Assembly (NCBI GenBank): GCA_001695595.3
Contig: MBPM02000001.1
Location: 2,604,001-2,668,000 of the forward strand
Direction of reading: 5' to 3'
DNA length: 64,000 nucleotides
Source of the DNA: Plasmopara viticola
Taxonomy: Eukaryota > Oomycota > Peronosporomycetes > Peronosporales > Peronosporaceae
Shown here: piece after piece, positions 1-12,640 of the stretch
Position numbering within the stretch: the stretch's first letter is position 1
Layout of the letters: each line of letters opens with the position of its first letter
Notes under the pieces: generated by a model
What the model was told of the DNA's origin: nothing
Database searches by the model: none
The model's input: the letters and a program-made list of their open reading frames with translations, nothing else
Made by a program: the position numbers and the translations under genes

Positions 1-1393
1 TGACACTGCCAATCTCGGCGATTTCGTCACTTTCGCTCTCCTCCTCATTCTCATCATGGTCATTGCCCTTCTTGCTATCATATTCACCGTCGCATGTGCA
101 CAAGCCCATGTGATGCCGCCGGCAATTAAACAACGAAAAGTAGACAGCAGCAAAAGCCTCCTTCATCTCGTCTTCACCAATCGATAAACGAATATGCGAG
201 CGATTTTTGAAACGAATGGTGACATTGCTGTCAAGCGGACTCGGACCGGATTCGTCGCCATCATTGCTTTTCTTCTTCGCTGGCGGCGGCAAACAGTTTG
301 CAAGAACGTCCATTGCAGCCTCATCAGCGGCTTCCTGTAAATCTGTTTCATTTAAGTAATTAGCAAGTTTGGTCACCAACTTTTTGCACGTAGCCGTAAA
401 GTCCTTTGCTTGTGCTGAGTACATTGGAAATTGAGAGCCCACAAAACCCAAGTAGCCCACTGGAAGACCCTTGCGAAATGAGACGTCCGAATCAAAGGCT
501 CGACGGATGATGCGAGGCAGCGCCACCTCCATAAAGTTGGCCCATGAATTGTGCTGGTACACTGAAATGGTCACATGAGTTGAAAAATCCCTGTCACCCG
601 TACATGCCTGGTGTATTACACCACGTGGAAAGTATAATACATCTCCTTCGTCCATTGTCAACTCCATCCACGGCTCACCAATCTGATCCTCCGTCAGATC
701 CAGGCTGTGTTCACCCGCTAATTCGATCAGCGGATGATATAGCTTCCATTTCTTTTGACCCTGTGTTTGTAGTATAAACACTTCCACATCGTCATGATGG
801 GGCGCTAAAGCCTGAGAATTAGCAGGTGTCAAGTATGCGCTAGAACCTGCTAGACCACCAAAGACCTCCTCAAAAGCAGCGTTTAGCTCGTACAGTCCGT
901 CCACGTAGCGCTGCGGTTGATAAAATTGGCAGCTGTACCCATTGTCCAGTAAGCTGGCCACCTGTCGACTAGTTGCTTGACCATTCGAATCTTTAGCTTC
1001 GAAAGTTTCGCGCCTTAAATTAACGTATCGGCAAACTGCAAGATCCTTGCCAAGGCGCATGGGATGCGCCTGTTTTTCCATTATTTGTAGCATCTTCTTG
1101 CGTGAAAAGAGTTTCCTTTTAAAAAACATACCTTTATCCGCTTTCCGCACATGTAGCGGTTTTTTTTCAAAGTACTCGGTGAGAAATGCGTCGATCGACA
1201 TACCACCCAGCAAATTGATAAGAGTTTTCTCGGCCCACTCACGATCGTTATTCGGACTACTCGCAGCCGCAGCTGGATCAACAGCAGGTACGTTATTATG
1301 CGTACTAGTCATTTGTTTCTTCTTGATAGGACCAGCTGGCTCTTCGTTGGAGGTGCGCTTGTCGCGGCGCGCGTACTTTTTGGTGCGACTCAT
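1..1393 (-). CDS. NO66/MINA53-type JmjC ribosomal oxygenase (3' end cut by window edge)
   Basis: One open frame runs from ATG at 1393 down to base 1 with no stop (464 codons visible), so only the C-terminus is missing. A basic, low-complexity N-terminus (about 50 residues) is followed by the cupin/JmjC fold. The metal-binding HxD lies in PHHDDVEVF (about residues 197-205; NO66 proteins have PHYDDVEAF) and the distal histidine in PRGVIHQA (about residue 257). The C-terminal part fits the winged-helix region, and an acidic tail approaches the window edge. Family members are Fe(II)/2-oxoglutarate dioxygenases of nucleolus or nucleus that hydroxylate histidines of ribosomal proteins (uL2/uL15); histone demethylation has also been claimed. 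No intron is needed. NO66 and MINA53 cannot be told apart with confidence, though the PH-x-DDVE motif favours NO66. Confidence 0.9.
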   Translation of the reverse strand, partial: MSRTKKYARRDKRTSNEEPAGPIKKKQMTSTHNNVPAVDPAAAASSPNNDREWAEKTLINLLGGMSIDAFLTEYFEKKPLHVRKADKGMFFKRKLFSRKKMLQIMEKQAHPMRLGKDLAVCRYVNLRRETFEAKDSNGQATSRQVASLLDNGYSCQFYQPQRYVDGLYELNAAFEEVFGGLAGSSAYLTPANSQALAPHHDDVEVFILQTQGQKKWKLYHPLIELAGEHSLDLTEDQIGEPWMELTMDEGDVLYFPRGVIHQACTGDRDFSTHVTISVYQHNSWANFMEVALPRIIRRAFDSDVSFRKGLPVGYLGFVGSQFPMYSAQAKDFTATCKKLVTKLANYLNETDLQEAADEAAMDVLANCLPPPAKKKSNDGDESGPSPLDSNVTIRFKNRSHIRLSIGEDEMKEAFAAVYFSLFNCRRHHMGLCTCDGEYDSKKGNDHDENEEESESDEIAEIGSV

Positions 1394-4300
1394 TGCTATC
1401 GAAATTGCAGATTAGCCACCTATTGGCTTGATGTGATGCACACCACTTTTGTGTGGGATCCATAAATATTATCGTCTGAAGAAATTAAATTCCAAAGATA
1501 CGTAACAAACAAACAAAATTAAAGTTTAGAAGTCGTTAGAATCGATCTTGATTTTTTGCAAAAAATTACATCAAATAATGCTGGATTTGTTCCCGCCGTC
1601 ATTTCGTGTCGATCATTGCAAATCCATCATCACACACAAGCGCTACTAAAGGTCTTCATTAAAAAATAGCGAAAAACATTAAACTGTCTCTGAGGTCTGA
1701 CCTTGAAAAAGAAAAAAATTAATTCGTCAAGCATCTCATTTTCGTAACAGAGCTTGATAAAAAACGAGTAGGCGAAAAAATATCTAGGTTACATCCAAAG
1801 AGGTTAGAGTGATTATTTGTTGGGCTCTCGAGATGAAAGTACGTCTTTCTTTTAATCGAGCAGAAACGGGTCGCTTATCAGTATCAAGAATTTAGTTTTA
1901 GTCTTAAGTTAAAGATTTTTTCACATCTCTTATTAATTAGAATGTGTAATAAAGATTATTGAGGGTCAATCTCTGTAGCTACAAGTATTACCTAGCATAG
2001 TATGCTCTGAAAATTTGATCATTCGACCATCTATACCTGTCTATTAGCTCCTAAGTATGCATTTTTGTTGATGCTCGAAACACCATTCACACAATATTGA
2101 AGTACTGCCGACTAGTGTATTTCCATCTCATTTGTGCTACCCCTTCAAATCCTGACCTATCAAGACTTCAAAAACATGACATCACCGTAGTGACTTGTGC
2201 CAATTTTAAGAAGCAAGCACAGCAAAGTGAATGAAGCTCAAAGCTCAGTTTTAATCATAAAGTCAACCTAAATCTTGTCGTCCGCACCTAGTGCATTGCC
2301 AAAAAAGATACAAATTACATACTTTAGACACGGTCGCTCATTCTTCTAATAAAAGGGATTAAGCATTGGCCAAATCCAACTATCCAACTTCGGCAACAGA
2401 CGGAAAAGGAGTGGGGGATCCTTCTAATAATTTTAAAGCTCTCCTCAAGAGCCTGCGGCTCGTATCATTTGTCTGAAAGAACTTTGGATGGTACCCACAC
2501 TTAACCATGCAACACGTTTAAAAAACTGCGCGCCGCACACTGCATGCTCGTGAGCGCGTACTGAGCTTGCTCCACATCTCACGCATACTGTTCATGTTTC
2601 ACGATCGAATGTTTGTGTCTGATAAGCCAAAACTTTAACTTAAGCCTCGATGATGCACCAAAGCTCGTCGTGGGGGAAGTACAGGCTCGTTTCAGTACAT
2701 TAACAGAGTTGTTGTTTCTCATTGATTATTATTCGTTTTTTCATCCCACTTTACAATATTATATTTATTAAAAAAAATCGTATCGATGGCACCATCACTT
2801 CATAAAGCACTTAGATATGTAAAAAATATTAGTTTCACTGGGTTTAAAAGTACAAGAAGCTATGCTCTCTGCTTGCAATTTTGAAGAAGTCGATGTGCAA
2901 GTGAAGCAAACTTTGAGATGAGTTTGCTTGGCTGGATACTCGTCATCGACCGTCATTTAGATTCTATGGTTCAAAACAGATTGCTACCGTGATTAATTCT
3001 CTCTGTTCATTTCTTAGTAGTCTTGCCAAAGACGTTGATTACCGTAATTAAAGGCATCTACAATGTCTGAGCAGTTTTGCCATAGTGAAGCTTCAAATAA
3101 GAAAATTTCTCAGACTCAAAAAATCGTCTTTTATATAATAGGAACTCTTTCAAGCTTAGTGACGACGTCGCACAAGTATTCTACCCTCGTGTTAGTAAAT
3201 ATCGCCCTCTTCGTCAAAAGGAGAGGAAAAATAGTTGATGCATTAGAATTATGCGGCGCACAGCGTGCACTTTGCTTTTATATTGATGACTACCTGACGC
3301 GACTCAAGATTTGACGAACTGAAATGTTTTAAATCTCGACGATACAAGCACCGCGTGCCGCAGCTCTGAGATTTGTAGATCTTATCCGACCAAACTTGAG
3401 ATAGTCGCATCGCTCAGCAAGAAGGTCAGTTGACTTGCCCCTCTCAAGGCTAAGTCGCATTCAGAAAGAGAGTCTGTCCCAATTGATAGGTATGCCTTCC
3501 ATGGCTGTTTCTCTGTACGAGCCGAAGCTAATGCTTTGATACTCACCTGGTCCGGTTCATGATACGGCTTGAGTAAGACCTAGATCACTCGATGCAATTG
3601 CTTCTTTCAATATATCGAAAAAAACACATACCTTTTTCTGTCTATGATTTTAAATGACTCAATGGAGCGCGGGCGTGATTTAGTCGTAAAGATAGCGCCA
3701 GCCGCTATTTTAGGCCGGCTTTAAGCTTAATTACCACGAAATTGTTTATTTTAAAGTTTTAATGTTGATGCCGGTTAAAATCTTATATTTGGTCTCGTAC
3801 GTACTAAGATTTTAACTTGCTTACGGTTTTTAAGAGAACTTATCTTTTCAGGTCGCCCAACTATTCTTTAAACTATCAAGTTCAGTACATATGGTAACGC
3901 TAGCGACGCAAGGATGGGCAAGACATTCACGAAAACGGCGTGAAGTCTGCAAAGTATTTCTCAATGCAAAATAAACGAGTGCATCCTGTTTTAACACCTT
4001 AGTGTATTCGCGCACACACTGCTTGATACGTAATCCACGGTGCAACTACTCGGTCGGTCAAATCTTCAGTTTGCGGATGTTCCTCTGTCGAATACTCTTT
4101 CAAAACAAAAAAGGGTCCCGGTTTGAAACATTTGACAATATAAAGTTTATTTGTCTATCGCTTAATAAGGTGTTACTGCTGCGATACCACCAACACAGAC
4201 GCAATTGTTCCATTTTGATCGCCCGGTCAATAAATATTTATGCTGTCTATATCTACGAGCACATAATCTATACTAGAAATTATATGTCACCTGAGAGCTG

Positions 4301-7300
4301 GCGGCCACAAACGGCGAATAAGGGATTAGCCGACCTACTTTTCGATGTTTGCACATGAGTGCTACAGCTAAAGGCATTGACATTTAGTGCTATCGAGCCA
4401 TATAGCTTTTCCTGACTAAGATGATCAGCAAAAATGTGTTGTAAGCATAAAAGTGCAAAAGCTGTACTAATATAAGTCGGCTTCCATCGTAAAGTGATGT
4501 AGCCTCGTGCCTACCTTGAGCAAGAATTCCTTGTCCGATTTCTGGAACACAAGTCTCCCGGGAACCTTTGCCATTTCGTGCTATATACTAGAATAGCCAG
4601 AGTTCAGGCCGTGTTTGTGACACAAGCACGTTCAAAGTCTGGGCCGTGCGATAACGTATCAGCCAAAGCATTTTGCTCTCATGGCTTTTTGTTTGATTAA
4701 GATTGTACTCCGCAATAAAGAATGGTCACGTGACAGGAGATGAAAAATGCACACGATTTATAGAGTATTAGCGCTTTATTGGAGAACTTAGCTCGTAGAC
4801 ATAACACTTTGAGGTTAAGATCATTGTGGATTGGCCGAGTACGCCGGAAAGCCTAAAAGAGATGGCTCGGCTATGTCAAGTGCTTATATAAGCAAAGCGC
4901 AAACTGCGCAAAAGCGGTTAATTTGTTGTCCTATTCTTTAAAAAAATGATGCGGAAAAAGACGTTCTACAAAAATAAGTAATGCCTGCAACAGACGTTTA
5001 TCCCGGCATTGCCGTCTTTAGAACAACTGCTCAATGCATTTTGTGACGCATCACATTGTGTCATCGGCTCTGCATTGCTGCAAGCAAGTGCCTGAGGGAA
5101 AAATCGCGCAATCCCATTTGTATATCAGCACTTCGATTTGCTAAGCAAAGGGTTCGCCTGCTACACTCGAAGCCACTTGTGATATATGTGAAAGAGTTGA
5201 AAGCCGAGCGCATCTATTTTAGCGTAGAATCATTTTTTACGCATGCACTCTTAAACTATTCACAGGTGAACTGGAACATTTTTTACGTCTGTCTTCTCAA
5301 TCACTGTACGGCTATGGACAAAATTGAATCGAAGCATGTTTGTGCATACGCTCTGTGAAACCGAACTAGCTGCACCTCTAAACGATTAAACGCCACCTGT
5401 CGTTCGGGTTCTGACAATAAGCGTAATTGAGAGCCATTACAACTTCGCGCCTAGAGCGAAAAATTGGTTCGGTGACGTCAAACTGTTTTTTTTTGTGATA
5501 GAAAGCTGCTATGTCTCGCAGTAATTAACTGGTAAGTCGATTTTATGACGTACATCTACATCACCGACGGCGAGTGTCGCAAGGCCACACTATATAATTT
5601 TACTATCCGAGGATTTGAAAGTAACTTAGTGCTCGTTTAGTGTCTATCACGGAAGTCTCACAGAATTCTAGGAAAAAATCTACTTCTTATGCAGTTTGAC
5701 CACTGTTTCGACTTCGAAGTCGGTCTCGCAAGCTTCTTAACCTTTGCCATGGACATCTCGCCCAGAGCTTTCACGGGAGAAATATAATTCAGGTTTGTAT
5801 GGTCTACAAATGTCCTGGCACCTATATAAAAGTAGCTAGCCGGGCGTTATCGTTAAGGCCAGGAGTCTGCATCTGTAGTGCATAGCGCCATTATGTTCAT
5901 TTTTGACAAAAGCACATTGACCACTCGATCCAGTGTTCATGCCGACAGCTTCCGCTCTTAGTAACATAAGATTCATGACTTACCGATGATTCGCGTAGAC
6001 CAATGCGGGTAGCACTAGAATTTCTGACTCTCAATTAAGCCAGTATTTGTGCGCATCGTTATACAACGACCCTTGTTTCTGTCTCGAAGAGAACAGTGAT
6101 TAATGTGCTGTAGAGCATCTTCTTTAAGCTGACGTTCTATAGCATATAAGCATTTGGCTTAACTTTTTCGACAATTCGTAGTCGATTCGGATAATTACTA
6201 ACTTATTAAGCAATGCAGGCTTGCTTGTGTAATACGCGCAGAGCACAGGCCGCTTTGAAGTTAAGTCCTTTCGGCCTTCAGATTATCTTTGAGGCCTGGA
6301 TTTTCACTAATAGACCGCGCTTTGCCCTTTCGTTTCCCCACGGCTAGCCGGACAGATGGTAGACCGTGTCGTTTTGATGTCCAGAAATCCGGCATGATAG
6401 CCTCAGGAATGATCTCGTTTTTGTCGGTTCCACTACAATGAATGGAGCGACGAATTTTCAGCATATAGGTGGTCTACCTTTTTACCATGACACAGCTAAG
6501 TTCCAACCAACCACGTAAGTCTGGCTAAGTGAGCTTTCTGTTGTACGATAATTAAAGTGGCATTTAATGCCAATTTCATAGCCTCCTTAAAAGAGGACTG
6601 ACAAGGCCCATACGCAATTTGCTCACAAAGACGATCCTTTTAGAAAAAATACATTTTAACTCTACCACAAAAGCTTTCAGCTCGTAAACAAAATGCACAA
6701 TTTTTTCTTGCTCTGACAGATTTTTGGAATGCGGACCTCGCACGGTACGCATGGTTGGATGCTGAGAAAAGCTACGTCTGCTTACACTTTAGCTCACCCT
6801 TAAAATATTTGGTGCCCCAAGTGTAGGTAGATTACAATGATTCTAAATTTCGAGACAACCCGAGCTACTTGTTGCTGCTCCATACACAACAAAGAAGACA
6901 TAAAGGCCTTTTTTTACCTCTCTGACTTAAAACAAAAAAATAATTTCTTTCTTACTTTCATGGGTCTTCAGAATCACCGAAAGCGGCTTCAATTTGAGCG
7001 GTGCATCAGCCTATGGTGTCGGTGCCTATTGACGCAAACAAATTCGTCTTCTCCAAGTGTGGATGGCCTTACAAAGCGTTTTTATGGCTGTTAAGCATAA
7101 TTAATTATCGTTTTGGGTCCATATGTCACATCTTCTCGAGACTGAGCAAGACCGCTAGCTCCTTCAACGTCTTGCATGCTATTAGGCAAGTGAGCACAGT
7201 GCTCTTACTTTGTATAGGATCTCAAGACTGACATGTAGGTTGACTGCCAGTGCTACCACGTACAGTAGAGCTACGTTAGTTATACATTCAAAAGATTGTG

Positions 7301-7384
7301 GGCTCGCTCTCTGATACAAAGAATAAACACAGCCGCAAATCGTTATCTAGTAGACTTTAATACTTGGCCCTGTCGGATATATAT
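1394..7384. other. Gene-poor intergenic region
   Basis: I see no gene here that I can support. Open frames are short (longest about 118 codons at 4002-4358), have no recognisable domain and lack flanking splice logic. The base composition is AT-rich. Roughly 2200-2600 resembles 7980-8440 in scattered blocks, which suggests old dispersed repeats. Confidence 0.6.
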
Positions 7385-7738
7385 CCTACAATGGCTATCT
7401 AGCATAGTATTGTATTGTATTGTATTACGTTATCGCGTTGCCAAGTTATGCACGTGCTAGGCTCTATGGCTAGTCCACGGCATAGAGTGGTGTCCGCATA
7501 CGTCGGGTCTCGTTCGGCGGGCAGTGCAGCCAGCACCGAGGTCGTGAGGGTCTTCCATTATTTTGTGTAGCTCTGACTTGGTAAGAGCCCAGGTAGCGCC
7601 CTAGTGCTGGAGACCGTCGCGTCGAGGGTGAGACTCGTTAGAGACCTGCAGATGCCCGAGAGCACCTGCCCGAAGCGCGCGAGCATTTAGCCCCCGCGCT
7701 TGGAAGGAGGGCGTCACCCCAACCTTTTCCGAAAACTA
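7385..7738 (-). repeat. Dispersed repeat with pentanucleotide tail, copy 1
   Basis: About 350 bases strongly similar to 19320-19650 in the same orientation. On the minus strand the unit starts with a GC-rich body and ends in AATAC repeats (plus strand: three TATTG units at about 7405-7425), a tail like those left by target-primed retrotransposition of SINEs or LINEs. The body is much more GC-rich than the flanks. One minus-strand frame is open in the other copy for 90 codons but is broken here. No A/B-box pair was found, so a LINE 3' end is as likely as a SINE. Confidence 0.7.
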
Positions 7739-8685
7739 GCATAGTATATCATACTAATATGCTTCAAGCGTTGGTCATTAAAACATGTACTTCTTTAAGT
7801 TCCATAGTATACAAAATTGCCTTTTTTTAGAAACACTGTTTGACTTATGTTTTACAATATGACACCACTTTCAGCTAGTGTGAGACACAATGGGTACTTT
7901 CTTGCAATTCCCTTATGGCCTCTTGAACTTATACTTTTTTGAGTACATTCTGTCTTGCAGAAATCTACGTTGCAGGTCGTACCGCTTTTCAGAAGCCCAA
8001 ACAGCAAGCTTGATGAGCCTCAAAATACATTTTAAATCTTGGGTCAATCAATTAAGGCCTTGTCGCTCGCATCTAGTGCATCGTCTGAGTGTGTTACAAA
8101 CAGTTTTTAAAAGACACGTACCAAATCCAAACATCATGCGGCGTACCGGCGTCAGCACGTTAAGCTACCGGATGACGCTTATTTCGCTCATAGGCACACT
8201 AAAAACGCTCGCATCAGTAATTTTCTCTGCCAGTGAGCTTACGACTGGTGTCAAAGGGTGAAGTGGGTGAATGCTTTATCTATTGAAGTTCGTGTAGCCT
8301 GCGGCTCGTTCCACCCGGCCTAGTCGCTTGATATGATGTTTCTATGGTACACTGCTAATGCCGCACTTTCCTGCGCTATAGAATTGCAAACCTATACGCC
8401 GCACATCGTGTGAGCGATCAATGAGCAATAACGACCAATGAACAATCAGTTCACCTTATGTGTGGGCCACGTCATCTAATGTACATCTATTGTGTCGGTT
8501 TTCGCGCGTGGTCTGTGCGCGCCAAAGTAATAATGGGACCGGCAGACACCGGCTTGTCAGGGGACACCTTGGTCCCGATTCGAGAAATGTCATCGAGCTA
8601 CGACATCACCAGGTATCTCTAAGTGGACATTCAAGTCGTAGCAGCAATAGTACTAAGATGATATCATAAATCTTACTGTCATAGA
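7739..8685. other. Intergenic, no gene seen
   Basis: Between the dispersed repeat and the first ORF of the gene island. A 123-codon open frame at 7890-8261 has no recognisable domain and shares word-level similarity with the 2.2-2.6 kb intergenic stretch, so I treat it as repeat-derived. Confidence 0.5.
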
Positions 8686-8928
8686 ATGGCGTGCCGGGAT
8701 GTAGAGTCGGAACAAGTGTGTATTAAGTTAGAGAAGGCGCGTGCTAGGATGGGCACGCTGCTAGCAAATATACCGACTGGTCGTACGTATGATTTTGTGC
8801 CAAACGAACCGGTGTACGACGGCATTCTGGTGCGCCCACCAGCAAATTTAGAATATGTGCGAAATGACCAGCCCACGGTGCGAAAGGATGAAGAGTTGAG
8901 GTTGTTTACTAGTAAAGCAAAATTATAG
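8686..8928 (+). CDS. Hypothetical 80-aa protein
   Basis: ATG at 8686 opens an 80-codon frame ending in TAG. The product is charged and has no signal peptide or membrane segment; the first 25 residues could form a helix, and the rest is proline/valine-rich with a basic end. Composition and position, 170 bases upstream of the next gene on the same strand, favour a real gene or the last exon of one whose upstream exons I could not find. I do not recognise the family. A chance ORF cannot be excluded. Confidence 0.4.
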   Translation: MACRDVESEQVCIKLEKARARMGTLLANIPTGRTYDFVPNEPVYDGILVRPPANLEYVRNDQPTVRKDEELRLFTSKAKL

Positions 8929-9095
8929 TGGCTACATGGATTGAAAGGTGGTGTACTTTTATGACCACAGAGGTAGAGGCAGTGAACAGACTTCTGGATT
9001 GATCCTAAACGATGAGAGCAAGGTTGGTTGAATGACCAACGGACTAAGAAATTTTTAAGCTGACAAATATTCTGGTTTACTAGGATGGAATTGAG

Positions 9096-12000
9096 ATGAA
9101 GACGGCTTCGTAAGTCATTCCTTATTAGCTTTCTTATAAGTGTACTCACTACTTTTAACTGTAATGCTCGCAGACAACCTCGTACATTGAAGAGTATGTG
9201 CATGTCGACAGTAGATCAGCTTTCTGAGAGCACTGGACGGAGCAAATCGAAGGATGAAAAAGCGATCATCGATGTCAGCCACAAGTCAGAGACCTTATCA
9301 ACCTTTCCGTTTACTACTTCAGGTACTTTAAGAGCTCATTCGATTGATGTCATTAAAGAAAAAAGTTGTTGCTTAATAGTTGCTATGATAGATTCAGTCG
9401 TATCGTCTTCAACTCCACCGCAGTCGCCGAAGGCAGCACTTAATGATATTTCGTCTAAAGATGGGACAATGAAAACACCAGAGCATACGAGAAAACCCCA
9501 TTACGTGACGCTAAAGCCTGAATTAGTGCGAGAGGACAGAGCCCAACGAGCTGATCACCTCTCCCTTAATGAGTTTCTCGTCGCTGAACTTGAGGTATAT
9601 TGCTCGCAATTGTTAGAAAGAGGATATCCGAAACGGGAATCGTCCGGTGCGCGTGATCTCGCTCGAGTCACTGGCTTACAGCTTTATCAAGACCATCAGC
9701 GAGCGCTGCTGGACTTTGATGACGAGTGGAAAAGGTACGCTTGTGCGGTCTTGCAGTGTGCTGGCGGATTCGCTTATAATATGTTTGCTGTTAGATCACA
9801 TGCTGATAGGAGGCCCAGTCCGATGGCTTCTAGGGAACTTCAAAAAGTATCTACAGTGATGAGCGTAAATCCTTTTCAACTCACAACGGCGGATTCTGAA
9901 AATTTGAATGAATGGACAACGCTTTTGACGCAAGTCAAGACTTTTCAATCGAAAAGGATTCCAGCAGGGAAATCAAATGTATCAGAAATGGTTGGTGCCG
10001 AGGGCCGTGAAGATTTGTTAAATTTGTACAAACGAGGATCGAATGGATTTATTATCAGCCAAGACGATTGCTTTAATGAGCGTGTTCAGGTACGATTAGT
10101 GTGGCACCAGGTAGCTATCGTGTACGACTAATATGTACTGTTAAATACGTAATCAGGCCAGTGCATTTATGGCACAGATCGCGTCAAATCAACATACATC
10201 GGCGTTGTATATTGTGGTGGCTGCTAGTTCTGACCTTGCTAGTTGGGAGAAGGCGCTGTCGTCCGAGCATCTTATCCAGTGCTATCCGTATTGGGGAAGC
10301 AAACAAGATCGCCAAAACCTTTTGCAGTCATTGAGCAACGAGTATTTTTCAAGGCGGAAGTTAGTAGCCCATGTTTTGCTAGCATGCTACGAAGTGTTTC
10401 TAGAGGACCTACCCATCGTGACACCTCTACAGTGTCTACTTAGTATCATTGACATTCCTCGTCAATCAAATGACCAGATTTCAGCAATATGGCCACAGTT
10501 ACTGTCGCTTCGGTGTCGTCAACGATTGCTGCTATGCCATTCATCGTACAATATCGATGCGCGAAAGCTGTTGCACTTTCTCGTGCCCGAACTTTTTAGC
10601 TCACGACGAAAACTACTGGTAATGACCGCCAATGTTTGCTGTGTCAAAAGAATTCTTGAGAGGAGATCTTTGACATATATTTTGTACGTGCTTGTGATAT
10701 AGGCATGGAATAGTGCAGCTTTTTATCCGCATCACATCAATGCGATCTGCAACGCTTTAAAGGCTTTCGTGCTGATCTCAAATGAGGAAACGTGCTCTGT
10801 CTTTATATCAAATGTGGAAATGTGCACTAAACAAAACAGTGAGATTGAGATGGCCGCCATGGATACCCTCTACAAGCAAGGTATCGTGAGAGCGATGGAG
10901 CCATCAATATTGGTGCCCGTAAAGCGTGTTCGCAATCGAAAGTCCCGTAGCCGACCCAGCGGACACATACCGGCGCAGGTTAGCTGTTTAATCGCTTTGT
11001 TGCTAAGGCATCAATTGCTGACATCAAGTGCCCACAGGGAAAACTTGAGCTACCAGATTCATCAACGAATCGCGTTGATTCGCAGCTTGTCATAAAGACT
11101 TCCAATGTAATTTCAAAGAATCGCGAGGAAGCGATAGTACGGCAGGATCACGCCAACGAATTGGTCGTTGCGGAAAATGCTCCGGTTGTTTGACGGAGGA
11201 CTGTATGAAGTGCGGACACTGCCAAGATATGAAGAAATACGGCGGACCGGGTCTTCGCAAGCAATCTTGTAAAAATCGGAAGTGCTTGAATCCAAAAATT
11301 TGGGGATATGCGACCAGAAAGAGGAAGCGCCGCAAAACAAAGCGGGCTGGGTCCGGTGGTACTAGTCGTGTAAAAGGGGACCCAGAGGCAGATGACGATG
11401 GATCTGTGGCGTATTCTTCTGTGGAAAGCGACGGCGAGTCTGTATCGGCGGCAACAAATGGAAACGGGGACTCGGGCGATGAATCTCTCCGATACTCCGA
11501 TGCACCGATTGATTCTCCTCGCGATTTGTTGCTACCAGCAAGCGATACCTTGCTGGACGACAATTTATCTCTTGGTGATTTAAGCTCCCGATCTGCATCC
11601 GCAAAATCACGTGTGGTGCGATGCGGGGAGTGTGAGGGTTGCAACGCTCCCGACTGTATGCAATGTCCACACTGCCTTGACATGAAGAAGTATGGAGGCC
11701 CGGGACTTCGAAAGCAAACATGCAAGAACCGTAAATGCAATGCTCCGAAAATACTTATGCTTAACAAAGCAAAAGGAGGCGATGACCAATATGTCGACGA
11801 GAAGGGTAACGTGGTTGAAAGTGGGCAAAAAGGTAGCTTTCCAGGACTGGAACAGGCGCCCGACTCAACGAATAATGCCAAATCAGCATTTTATAATACT
11901 CCAAGCCATTCGAGCGAACTGAGTGTGATTCAAGACTGTGAACGCTACGTGAAGCCTCAACAAGCATTCGCTTGCGTGGCTTGCGCCGCGCGCTTCAGTT

Positions 12001-12640
12001 CGAATAGGGTACTTTCGTTTCACACGCGCGTAGAACATGCTATGTCAACAAGTCAAGGAAATCTTGTTACAGCGGCCTGGGAGCGAGAGGCAAGCCGTTT
12101 GTTAGCGCGGCCAATGTATCAATTAGCTTTGATGAGTGCTGAAATACAGCAACAAGGTAGAAGTCTTCAACCTTTGCCTTTGGGATATGCCAAATTGGAG
12201 GTACGAAATGCTTTTAATTGTTGATACGAAACTTTCGAAAACGTCACTTAAAATTTTGGATGTTATGATAGGGGCGAGGCTTTCAATACTTTTTCATCGA
12301 GCCGTTCATTATTCTTGGACGCATGGAGACGAAATGGTGTAATCTTTACGAGGAACTGGGCTATAGAAATCACAAAGGTCTTCCAGGTGGCGTCGTTGAT
12401 TGCCATGTTGGCAATGATGACGCAATAGCATCACGACATGCAGTCATCTCGTGGGATGCTCTTGCCAATAGCTTTGCGATTGAATGCTTGAGTTTCCATA
12501 CGCCGATTCTTGTAAATGGACAAGAAGTTGAATTTTCGTCGGCACCAACCCTGCTTAGCAGCCGCAGCACTATACAAATTGGTGCAAGCGCTTTTTACTT
12601 TCTGCTACCGACAGCGATGAAGGCGAGCCGACATGATTAA
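9096..12640 (+). CDS. INO80-like pseudo-ATPase lobe fused to two CXXC fingers, a C2H2 finger and an FHA domain
   Basis: Proposed exons: 9096-9109, 9174-10089, 10178-10618, 10703-10978, 11038-12200, 12272-12640. All junctions have GT-AG and matching phase, except for one apparent frameshift inside exon 5 (11080-11160). The product is about 1,050 residues. Residues about 290-500 follow the first SNF2 lobe of INO80 (NLYKRGSNGF, YPYWGSKQDR, RQRLLL, LLHFLVPELF). Where Walker A (GLGKT), the DEAQ box and motif III (TGTPIQN) belong, the sequence reads DCFNERV, SIIDIPRQ and CHSSYNID, so ATP hydrolysis is unlikely. No second RecA lobe follows. Two CXXC zinc fingers (11163-11310 and 11613-11755; RCGKCSGC and RCGECEGC, each with KKYGGPGLRKQ) should bind CpG-containing DNA. 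A C2H2 finger (CVAC...HTRVEH, about 11970-12035) and a C-terminal FHA fold (FIILGR, ASRHAVI, LVNGQEVEF) complete it. Likely a nuclear chromatin adaptor; two adjacent genes remain possible. Confidence 0.7.

Noticed and set aside
3063..3314. 83-codon ORF starting with ATG in the left intergenic region
   Set aside because: A weak hydrophobic stretch but no signal-peptide layout, no effector motif (RXLR, EER) and no splice context.
11090..11881. 263-codon minus-strand ORF
   Set aside because: It is the antisense shadow of the CXXC-finger exon, whose plus-strand zinc-finger motifs are unmistakable.
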